Below, in pieces: positions 22,101 to 32,381 of a stretch of 64,000 bases of DNA (positions are counted from its first letter, which is position 1; every line of letters starts with the position of its first letter). Source of the DNA: Phialophora verrucosa (taxonomy: Eukaryota; Ascomycota; Eurotiomycetes; Chaetothyriales; Herpotrichiellaceae); NCBI GenBank assembly GCA_002099365.1, contig MSED01000015.1:868001-932000 (forward strand), read 5' to 3'. The notes beneath the pieces are model-generated. The model was not told the DNA's origin. It saw only the letters and a list, made by a program, of their open reading frames with translations, and made no database searches. The translations under genes and the position numbers were made by a program.

Positions 22101-22761
22101 GGCCGGCCCTTTGTACTCCTCTTTGGCATGACAAATTGTAGGTGGGTGTGGGACACAAGAAAGCAGGACGCAACGAATAGTGACATGCTCACACCAGATA
22201 TCGTCGTTGATATGGAATTGATTGAGAAATCTGACGTCAAAAACGGGTATCACTGGGCTGCCTGTCTTTCCCCTCTTTAACCACAGTCCAAGAAACTTCG
22301 AGGCCCTCCTGCGTCATGGACCAGGACCGGACGAGGCCTGAAGCGTAACCTTGATGTGCATAGGACCGTTGTTGGCGTGGAGCGCACACAGGGCCAATTC
22401 GAAAGTCTCTGCATGACACGGTACGAAGTCGACCAGCCAGAAGAGCGACCAACTGGCATTCGACCATTTCCATGGCGGCTAGCCAGGCAAGCAAACGGAA
22501 ATGCTGGGATCGGCAGGCTCGATCCTCTGCACACATCTGCAAGACTAGTGATAGGCGGCCTTTGGCACTCCAGAGAGGAAACTCCAAGAAGAGAGGGCGG
22601 GGTTGACAGGCCGCCAGACAATTCTCGAGCTGGTTAGCATGCTACCCTGCACCTCGGGTCCTCCCGCCGGCCGTAGATATGAGTTGTAACCCTCAATGCC
22701 CCTACATCCATGGAGCATGGAGGGGTCATGGGAGCGGGATCCCGATGAAAAGAATCGCCGC
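19107..22761. other. Gene-poor block, last part
   Basis: No gene is supported. Frames at 19741-20052 and 20166-20516 (+) have fairly protein-like composition (Ser/Thr/Lys-rich and Arg/Lys/Gln-rich), but I found no start, splice signal or family for them. The last few hundred bases before 22762 would be the 3' flank of the zinc-finger gene. Confidence 0.4.
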
Positions 22762-25285
22762 TCATGTCTCGTCCTGGGCTTCGCTGATCGTGGCACCACC
22801 CATGGGTCGTTCTGAGAGGCTGCTGGGTCCTCGTCCTGGGCTCGAGTCACTCCCAGTTGGTGATATCCCGGCCAGATCCTGGGGGGCTTCCTCGCGCAAG
22901 CACACACTTTCCAACACATTGGTCCACTTCCCACTCTGTCCAGCGTGGCTGTGTTTGAGGTGTTGTCGAAAGTGATCGGCGCGGAAAAATTTCTTTGCCT
23001 GGTTGCACTCACCAAACTTGTGGACGTTGGTGAGGTGGTCAATCCGGCGATCCCAGTCGGGTTGCGGTAGATTTGGAAACTCCTCTCCGCAGTAGCCGCA
23101 CACGTCGGCTGGAGGACCAGCTGGGCCAGGCGGTGAGGAGGCCGGATGAAAAGCTGCCTGATAGCTCGAGATGGCCGCACAGGACCAGGAGTGACGTCGT
23201 AGATGAAGCGAGTTCTGATGGCGCTCGGCCTCATTTTTGTTCTTGAAGCGGTTGTTACAGTACTGGCAGGTATACTGCTTCTCCATTTGGTGGGCTCTGA
23301 TAGAAAAGCAGTCAGCGGGAGATTGGCGAGTGCGGCGTAATAAGTCAAGAGGAAAGCGAGAAGAACAGGGTGGGGCGGTTAGCGAGCGTCTCCGGGTCGA
23401 CCTACCTCAAATCGTCTTCGGTGTCGAACTTTTTCGGCTTCTTGGGGCAGCAGTCGCAGATGAAGTAATTGCCCACGCGCGTAGCCGGCGGGAGCCTGGA
23501 GTCGGTCATTGCGATGTGTGTAGATAGTTTGCGGATCGCAGATTTGGTATCGAAGGGAGACTGAGTAGGCTGTGGCCTGGAAGGCACAACTGACGTGGCA
23601 GGACTCGAGATAGGCTGGGCCGAGGTTATGTATGCAGGCTGCGAGGCAGGGTCTAGCGGTGACTGTCGCTCGAAGGAAGAGATGCTGGTCATGCTACTGC
23701 CGGCAATCGAAAGCGCAACAGACGATGCATATGAGTTGTGCCTGACGCTCGACGCGGTGGACGAGACAGATCCATGCTTGGGTTGATAATATCTCGAGCC
23801 CGGCGAGCGTGCCGACGCGGTCGTAGGGACCTTGTGGTGGAACGCTTCTGCTGATGCGTTGCCACGTGACGGAGACTTGTCGTCCCGAGCCACATCGGAT
23901 GGGGGTGACCCTGCCCGACGCTTCATGCCCTGCTTAGAAGATCGCCGACCCACCTGGTGCTCCTGCGAGTCGCTGAGATTTAGATTGCGGAACGCGCTTC
24001 CATCATCGCCTGCAATGTCGGATTCTGCCTCAGCAAAGAATCCTTGATCGTAGCTACCCCGATACGAGCGGCCTCCCAGGCTGGCCACTTCATCAGTGCT
24101 GCCCGGCGCGGCACCGCTTTTGGGAGGCAAACCACCCGCCCGAGGCTGGAGGAACAATTCTGGGTCCAGCACGAGCGAGTTCGCCGTGCTGTCGATGGAG
24201 GGACTCCGATGGCCCATATTGTAGTCCCGCCAACCTGGTCGCGAGCCCGGGGAGAGGCCTGCTGAGACCGGACTTGTGATCCATTTGGACACCGGATCAA
24301 AGACTGCCGACGGCAGCTCATTGGCTGACAGCAACTGGCCTTTTGATTCCTTCGTTTGCAGCGAAAGTTTTCGGCCATAAGACGGGCATTCCGTTGAGCC
24401 TGAACGTTGATGTTGAGGTGGCGAATTGGATTTCCCAATCTTGGACAACAATCGCTGGTCGTATGCCTGCGCGGAGCGGTCGAAATTTCGCTGTGCCAAG
24501 GGCACTTCTCCCTGTAATCTAAAATAGAAAGAACTCATCAGCGTTTCTATCCCCTTTCGTCTATTGCCACTTGCGGCGAACGACCACGGGGCGGCAAGTT
24601 GGCCCCCACGGTACAATACGCCGAAATCCCACAAACCCACGTCACCGGAGCTCGGGGCGGTCGTTCAATACGATACCACGAGGCCGTATTGTCACCGGTC
24701 GCCAGACCACGGAATAATGCGCAGGGAAAAAACAGAAGCAATTGCGCAAAGCGTGCCACGGCTGACTCACCTCTGATTTGCCAGATTTGGGGACGGCGCC
24801 TTTCGAACGAATGCAGGTACTGGACCGCCGGAGCGGATCTCGGCCTGCGACGGCGATCTCACCGTCGACACATTGCTGCTCCTGCGAGGAGAATCGTCGT
24901 CGTCGATGTCCATGTCATCCTCGTCGTCGTCGTCGTCGTCGCGGCCATGTGGAAAGTTGCTCCGGGACCCTAGGTAGCTACCGTGAAGACTTGAGCCTGG
25001 CTTGATCGGCGCCAACTGTCGCTGACCCTCGAAGGGGTCGTTGTTGGCCCACCTCCAGGCGAGGTCTACACCGTTGGCCAAGTCGTCATTGAAGGGGGGC
25101 GGTGGCAGTGGCGGAGGGACGTCGTCGAAGCGGATGCCAGGTATCACCATTGGTTGTCGAGGTTGAAAAGAATCTTCAGAGGTTTGCGAATTGGACCGAG
25201 AAGTACTCCGAGGTGAGGCAGGTCTGACTCTGTAGGCGGACAGCGGTATCCGCATCCCAGCGGCTCCAGTGCTGCGGATATCCAT
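22762..25285 (-). CDS. C2H2 zinc-finger protein, probable transcription factor (3 exons)
   Basis: Exons are 25285-24771, 24518-23406 and 23296-22762. Introns of 252 nt (GTGAGT...TTTTAG) and 109 nt (GTAGGT...ATCAG) both keep phase 2, giving 720 aa. The N-terminal 500 residues are Ser/Pro-rich and disordered, with a run of eleven acidic residues (Asp/Glu) near residue 120. The C-terminal fifth carries the zinc region. A degenerate Cys-rich element (FICDCC) is followed by a classical finger (YTCQYC ... ERHQNSLH), split from its upstream partner by intron 2. Next come a CGYC element with a wide loop to HLTNVH, and a final FRADHFRQHLKHSH finger. Nuclear DNA binding is inferred. The last finger block is, as I recall, well conserved among Pezizomycotina proteins of unknown target. 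Gene-poor blocks flank it on both sides. Confidence 0.85.
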
Positions 25286-28200
25286 AGTTTCACTCTCGGG
25301 ACTTTAGGGCCACTGCAACATCGGACAATGGCGAGAGGCAATTGCTCAGACGCGTGGTTGCGCCGCAGTTAACAGTCGTCTGGTCAGGGCGATTTGAATG
25401 TGGCAAGGACATGTAACTCCTCGTGGTCACCCCGTATCGGATGTGCTTTGTTCGCCTTTTCTATCCACGTAGCTTAGCCGACGCACATGTGCCTGGACTC
25501 CCGTCTGTTGCAGTTTGTATGCGGAATGTTGGGAGCAGCCAAAGGCCAATTCTCCCAATCGGGCTTGCGGGTCGTAGGTGGTACAAAGGGTCGGGACGCC
25601 CTCTATGGTGAAAGTAATGTAACAGTCTATATAGTGCGTCGGAAGGGTACAGGGTTGTTACAGCGGTTTCTGGCGGTAAGGACAGGATGTAGAGCGGAGA
25701 GCGGTCGGTCTCTCTCCCTCTCAAGGCGGGTTGTGGCAGTATCAACACAACAGGATGTGAGAACCAGTCAGAGCAGGTCTCGCAAGATATGAGGGATGGT
25801 TCAGGAGGGGTGTGTCGAACAGGCCGGCGAGCCACGATCAGGCAAGCAGTAAGTAGGAGGAGGAGGGATGGACATGCTGCATCAGAATGAGGTATGCGGT
25901 GTGAGGCGTGAAGTATGAGGTGAGGGCAGCTTGCATATGGTGACTTCTCTGCAGGATTCGATCGCGGGATGTGACTGGACCGTCGAGCAGTAGTCGCTGG
26001 TGGTCTAAGCGAGCAGGAAGGGTGTCTGTTCTTGGGATCGACTGCAGCGACCGGTGCAAGCGTAGCGTACGAAAGGAGTACGAGGTGAAGGACGGGGGTG
26101 GGAGGTGCAGGAAGCAAGAATGGACCACTGCGAATAGTCAGTATGGGCAGTGTGATGGCAAAATGGCACGCTCCAACCCTCGAAGCTCTGCGGTTCTTGT
26201 CTGAAGTCAGTCATGCAAGTCGCAACGCCATGCGATTGCGTCTGCTTGTGTGCGGCAAGGGTACAGGCAGGGGAGGCGCACCAGGCCAGCTCCTGACTGC
26301 CAAAGCCCGAAGACGGTGGACAGCTGAATAGCGCGTCGGGTGGAGCGCAGACGGTTGACTCGCCCGCAGCAGGGCTGTTCGAGGGGTACCCAGTACGAGT
26401 GCCCAGAACCCAAACGGCAAGGCCTAAACTCGAGAGGCATAGCGGCACCACGCGCGGGCGCAGGCGCAGGTTCAGGTTCAGGTTCACGTTCGTCAGGCGA
26501 TTCGGGCGAGCTTCAGCCCTACGGCACGCAGCCAGATCGGCGTGGCTTCTAGCGCAAAACAGAGTAAAGGCTGCATCCGTTCCGAGGGCGGGTCACACCT
26601 GGGCCTTGCTGGGCTAGACTGGGTGGCCTGTGTTCAATGCTCTACTGTTCTACCGATGGAACCTCGGGGTCGATGGCTTGCCTACTCTTCCTTCGCTCCC
26701 TGGCCTTTCCGTAATTACAGGGCACAAGTTCGCCCGTTCCTCGGACGCCCGGACACTGAGGTGGCGGCCCAGGCTGCAGCAAGGTTCACTCCGGTCAGCG
26801 ACTTTCCTTCTCTTCACCCGTACCTCGTACCCTCTTGTCATGGCCGGTGCGCATGATGCGCCTTACGGGGTACACTCGGCTGGCCGAATCCACCCGCAGC
26901 GATAAGCCCAGAGAGACGTGCAGGCAGATGTCTTGGGAGGGTATAGTAGCGCAGAGGAATGGTAATAGTGGCTGATGGTGCAAGCCGGCGTGAGCTGACC
27001 CTGGCGCTTCTCAGGGTCGGTAGGGCGAACCTACCGTGTACAAGGCGTGGAGGCGACAGGCCATGAGCCGGCTGCCATCATCACTCAGACGAGCAAGGAA
27101 GGGACCCCTGCAAAGCTGCTCGGCTGCCCCGCCATACTCCGTCCCACACATCTTGACGAATGGCTGAGCGCCTTCGCGGGACCTACCCTGATGAGTCTAT
27201 GAAACCACACCCAGCCGGCCACCGACATGGTGTGAGGCAAGCTGATACGCGTACAATGATTCGCAGCCAGCGCGGCGCAGGCAGTGACTGATTGGAAGAC
27301 CATGACACGAGCAATTGTCAAGTTGGCGAACACGGCATCAATCTTACCACAACCGAAATAGAACCTGCCAACCAATTTTACCCAGTATTGGTCATGTCGC
27401 CAGCCGTCCCGCTGCTCTAGATTCGCCCAAGCTGAGCCTTATGACCACGCCTGGAAAAGGTGAAGGTTCTATTGGAAGTGGATGCCTTTCCGGAGACACA
27501 CTTTCTGACATTTCTTTTCCAGCGCCAGGCCGGGTCATCCCCCAGAACATGCTTTGTATGCTCCTCTCGTCAAGGTCAGGCCGTCGCGAAAACCCAAGTG
27601 CCATATCACGGCACAGGTCGCCGGGCCGTTTGCTGCATGCTCGTGCATGCCCATTGTAGAGCATTCACCGTAGATAGTTTAGCTCCACTTGATTCTGTAC
27701 TCGTAAACGCTCCTGGACGCCTCTTCGTATGTACTTGCACGTCATAGGCTGAGGCAGCGCTGACAAGGGGCCTGGGAAAGCTCTGGAACCACAAATCAAC
27801 GGAAGCTAGAGTCCCCAATCACTGGCCCTCTCTTCCTGATGTGTTGGCAATAAGCACCTCGAAGAAGTACGGGAGTCCCAGACACGAGGGTGTCTGGAGA
27901 AGGATATCCCGGATTTCGTATCCCATGACTCGTCAATTCGAACCTTCTTCTAATGATGGGGTGCCGAGACTCCCTTGCCTCCGCGACAGATAACCGATTC
28001 ATTCTCATATCCAGTAGTTCATCGAGCGTCGCCGGATGATTTTGCCCGGTCACGAACGTCTAATGACCGCCATGGGGACAACTGCTGTGCGGCATGTGAT
28101 GTTCAATGATTGGCACGAAATCACGGCCCTACCTCTCTCCCTTGCTCTGCCCTATAAGGTCGATCGGAACGCCTTGCAGGGCCACACTGCCGCCTTCTGT

Positions 28201-30096
28201 GGCTAGTGGGTGGTCGAAGGGATTTGATTAGTCAAATTCTGCTGGATACTTTTCTGTCGTCCGAAATGGGGACCTTGCGTACTCCGGACCTCGCTTGACC
28301 CTCGAGCTGTTATTTGCTGCATGCGCGCTTCCTTCCTTCAGAGGGGCTATGTACTGTGTACACAGCGCCTCAGTGCATCTTCATCAAGGGGGCTCGGCTC
28401 AACACACTTCCGAGATGACTAATTTGTGCGCCTGCCTTTGCCTGGTCGCTTGAGGATTTCCGGTCCAAGAGTCGACTGCTACCTTGTTGTTCGGAGATGG
28501 TGGATGGCGTGGACGCTTCGATTCAGGAGGTCAAGGCGCCGCTCCTGCTTGGTCCGATCGAGCCGGGGTCTCGTTGTCGTTATCGCCCAACGATCCAACC
28601 TGTTCTCGGGACTGTGGAGCATATTTCTAGCACCAAAAGCGGCATACTTTAGCAAACGATGGAGCAGTAGTGCTCTGCCTCTACATCCGACAAGGCTGAC
28701 AACCAGTTGGTTGATTCGCTGGATTATGGTGATGTTGACCAAATTCTCCAGCAAGTGGCTTTAAGAGGTAATCGGCTTGTGGATGAGGTTTCCAGGCCCC
28801 AGATTTGCGACTCAAGTTGCCAAAGGTGTCGAGATGGAGCCTGGCGTCGGAGCAAGAGTTCCAGACAAGGGCAAACGTCCGGTTGATCCATATGAGAAGT
28901 CACCTTGCGCCAAGGGAGAATGGATTGCAAAGCGGGTCGTAGACCGCTGAAATGGTTGCTGTGTGGTGGGTCGAACAGGTTTACACGTACGAGTACGTAC
29001 GAGTAGGTATCCAAGATCAGGTCGGTCATGGAGCAGCATGCGATGGTCTCCTGGGTACCGATTGCTACGCAATAACCGGGGGTGGTCTGTGGAATTGATC
29101 CTCCTGACGTGGGGAGGTACATACCTAGCATACCCCACCACGACCTCCGAGCTACCAGAATCCCAGACCGACAGTCTCAGAACCCCTAGCATTTTCTGGA
29201 AGCTCCCTACGTCTTTCGCTTGCGACCTTTTTTGTGGAAAGGGACGCCAATCGCGGCCGGGGCAAAGTAGGATACGAGTATCCAAGGTGGGATGAAACTG
29301 GGAGCAGGCGGGTGGTTTCAGCACTGGCCGAACTTTTACTCGTTACCTCCGCTCCTTTCCTCTGTTCACTGTCCGAATTGGATCCAGCGAGAGCACACTG
29401 AGTGGACTTGTACTCCGTACCGGGTGCAGTACCTACGAGTAAGTTCATACCTGCAGCACTTCGTATCGTATCTTGCGATCGAAGCGACCATTCACCAATG
29501 ACAATCGGAACCTCGGCTTGTGCTGAGTACCCCTCCCCTCCCCCCTCCTGCCCTCCTGCCCTACCGGCTAAAAATGCATTTAAGCATAATTTTGTGGCCC
29601 ATGACGTTAACTCCGGACGTACTCCGTGCTCGTACCTGGCGCGGAATTGTTGCCACGGCGCCACGCATCACCAGCCACTGGCGCCTCACGGCCTTGGCGT
29701 TAACCGAGGCTCGCCAGATTTTCCTTGCCGCAAGGCCACCATGCTTTCGAGTCATCGACCAATCTCGTCCCTGGGTCACAGTCCTTGATTTGATCGAAGA
29801 AATTGAGTCCCGGGTCGACGCAACAAGGGACGTGAAAATCTCTCTTTTGTGGTACCGCTGCGAAACAGAGTCTCAGGTCGATTCATCACCCATTCTCCGG
29901 AAGGGGCAACCAATTCCACACGTCGGCACGCCTCCCTTCACCGCCTGTGCTCTCTGCATCTGGGTGGCTGGCCTCGGTCTCGGCGGGTGCCATCTTTCTC
30001 TGGATCGACCTTAGCCCCGCAGAGTCCTACGGTGATTGCGCTGGAGCAACGGCCTCTAAAACACCGACGGACAGGACACAGAATTCCGAAGTCGAC
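25286..30096. other. Gene-poor block upstream of zinc-finger and phosphatase genes
   Basis: No gene is supported in 4.8 kb. The right half repeatedly contains the motif TACGAGTA and its relatives (28985-29010, 29275, 29430). A + strand frame from 28497 is open for 51 codons, then broken by two in-frame stops, then open again with protein-like composition to about 28880; it may be a decayed coding remnant or chance. Short GGTTCA repeats lie near 26470-26490. Confidence 0.4.
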
Positions 30097-32381
30097 ATGG
30101 ACGTCCCAACTTTACCGAGCAAGGTGCCGGGCTATGATCTTTACATCGACGGGTATGTTACTATCCCTGCTTTCCAACATCTCTGCTGCCGCTGGGGAGA
30201 AAAGTGAGAAGAGCATGTGTCCAGCCTTCACACTCCTTACCAGATCAATGCAAGCTGAAGAAGAAGAAGAAGAAGAAGAAGAAGAAGAAGGAACGAATGG
30301 TCTTGACGTGATTCCAGATTTCAAGCTCTCCGCCGTCCCAAGATCCTACAAGGCTCCAACATCACTCACGTGGTCTCGGTCCTAGACTGGAAGTTTGCGA
30401 ATAATTGGGCTGCTCTGCGCGGGTTCCAGCATCTACACATCCCCCTGGACGACGTCTACGACTCCAACATCTTGTCATTCTTCCCGCGAACCAATGCCTT
30501 CATCCATGAAGGCCTGAAGTATTCCAGGTCCAGTCAATCTGCAACTTCTGACGCCACGTCCAAGGATGGGATCGGCTCCGGAGTCACCCCTTTACCTGGC
30601 GGGGTCCTTGTTCACTGGTGGGTTACTCATATTTTTATTTCTCATCTTTCATCTTTGGCCTGCTGCACAGTGCATGGGACGCTCAGGCGACTCTTGACTA
30701 ATACCACGTCTTGTCGGGGATCACCATACCTGCCTGCCTGGCTCTGTTTCAAGCGGACGTGGCCCCCTTGTATGCCTGCATTTGCCACGACCACCAAATA
30801 CCCTGACCTTTCGATCCACAACATGTGAGACGAGACTTGCCTGCGCAACTGCATCGGACACGCCGGGTGTGCTGTACTTTTGTGCAAAACCGAACAGCCT
30901 TACGAGCCTGGGAAGCAAAGCCAGAAAAGCTACGCGGCCCTTGATGAAGTTCGATCAACTACCCCTTTGGGTGTCTTGGCCGAACGGGCAAGGCCTTTTT
31001 TGGATTTCGCCACGCTGAGATTCCACTTCTGCCTCAGATGTCCCGCCACTTTTGGTTTTGGAATTCCTATCGCCTGCCCGAAAAAGCGTTGGACCCATGT
31101 GAACTGAACGCATTACCGGTTTCAGCTATTATGTCGGCCGATTCTCATCTGTGCCGATCACGTGGCAATCACCAGTCACGTGAAAGGCTGGACATCTCAT
31201 GCTGGCGTCAGGGGCGTGTTATCGAGTGTCGGCCCTTGGCAAGAACAGAGTGTTGCTTGATACCGACAGCTAGCTCGCCAGCAAGCCGGCAGATGATTGT
31301 TCTCTGCGAGTGTTGACCGAAGTCCTTCGACGAGCGTCGACACTGGTTTCCAGCTATGATGAATGAGTGCATGGCTAACACTTACCCTCCTTACAGTGCA
31401 ATGGGCGTGTCCCGCTCCGCAACAGTGGTGATAGCATATCTCCTCTGGCACTCGCGGCAAGCAACAACAATTCAACTACCCTCGTCAAACTCCAACCAGG
31501 ACTCCGTCTCACCCGAAATGGTCTCGCTCCCACCTACACCTCTAACTGTGGACACGGCGTTGCGTCTCGTCCGCGAATGCCGACCCCAAGTTGAACCCAA
31601 CTCGGGCTTCATCAAGCAACTGCGCATGTACGAGGCGATGAACTGCCCTTCCACCCAGGAAGAACTCGAGTCCCACAAGATCTACAGACGGTGGATGAAC
31701 TCCCGAGAAGTCATGGACGCTCTGAGCGGTAATCGGGCTCCCGAGATGGAGCACATTTCCTTCCGGGACGAAGAGGACGAGGATGAGGATGCATTCAGCA
31801 CCAATCGCACAGACGATCAGAGCCTGTCCGACAGGGTCGAGGCCCTCGACCTTTCCAACCCGGAGACCGACTCCCCGACGGAAATCACGAACCCGGACAT
31901 AACCCTCTCGTCGCCGTCCCCCGCGCCCGCGGCGCCCTCGAACCTCGAGATCAAATGCCGTAAATGCCGCCGTCTGCTGGCAAAATCGACCTTCGTCCTT
32001 CCGCACAAGCCGCCCCCGCATCGAGACCCGTCTGCCAGTCAGGGAGAGGACCCCTGCGCACACATATTCCTGCATCCACTGTCGTGGATGAGGCCGACCT
32101 TGTCACAGGGCGAGTTGGACGGACGCCTCACCTGTCCGACACAGTGGTGCGGGGCGAATATTGGAAAATTTGCATGGCAGGGGTTGCGGTGTAGTTGTGG
32201 TGGTTGGGTGACGCCGGGTTTCGGATTGGCCAAGGGTAAGGTTGATGAAGTGCGTGTCCGTGGAAAGAAGGGCGAGTCAGAGTCAGGAACGGGTCCGGAC
32301 TCCAGTAGGAAACAAGCCTTTGCCAGTGCCGTGCGTTTCCCGCCTGGGATGAGGAGAGGAGGCAGTAGCGGGAATCTGTAA
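30097..32381 (+). CDS. YVH1: YVH1-type dual-specificity phosphatase with C-terminal zinc domain (3 exons)
   Basis: Yvh1/DUSP12 proteins join a dual-specificity phosphatase to a zinc-binding domain; in yeast Yvh1 releases Mrt4 during 60S ribosome maturation. Exons are 30097-30152, 30318-30617 and 31397-32381, giving 446 aa. Exon 1 ends LYIDG and joins exon 2 as GFQALRRPKIL across a 165-nt intron. Exon 2 ends GGVLVHC with the Cys codon split TG|T, and exon 3 continues AMGVSRSATVVIAYLLW. The active-site loop is therefore His118-Cys119-xxGxSR, with Arg125. The C-terminus holds the zinc domain: IKCRKCRRLL, CAHIFLHPLSWM, TCPTQWCGANIGKFAWQG and LRCSCGGWVTP. The second intron is 779 nt, far longer than any other here. 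An upstream in-frame ATG at 29947 exists but lacks family support. Confidence 0.9.
30257..30289 (+). repeat. (GAA)11 in intron 1 of the YVH1-type gene
   Basis: Eleven uninterrupted GAA units lie inside intron 1 (30153-30317), 28 nt before the acceptor. The tract is all-purine on the sense strand. The intron is about three times the length usual in this window, and the repeat explains part of that. Confidence 0.9.

Noticed and set aside
12629..22761. Transposon or RIP-mutated repeat
   Set aside because: I saw no transposase, integrase or reverse-transcriptase motif, no long terminal repeats and no AT-rich TpA-biased composition. A genome-wide repeat search could still find non-coding elements.
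25461..26117. 218-codon - strand frame in the gene-poor block
   Set aside because: It is very rich in Pro, Leu, Ser and His with no recognisable order, and overlaps other frames of similar quality.
30941..31020. Possible box C/D snoRNA inside the long YVH1 intron
   Set aside because: A TTGATGA and a CTGA occur about 75 nt apart, but the C box deviates at its first base and the flanks form no terminal stem.
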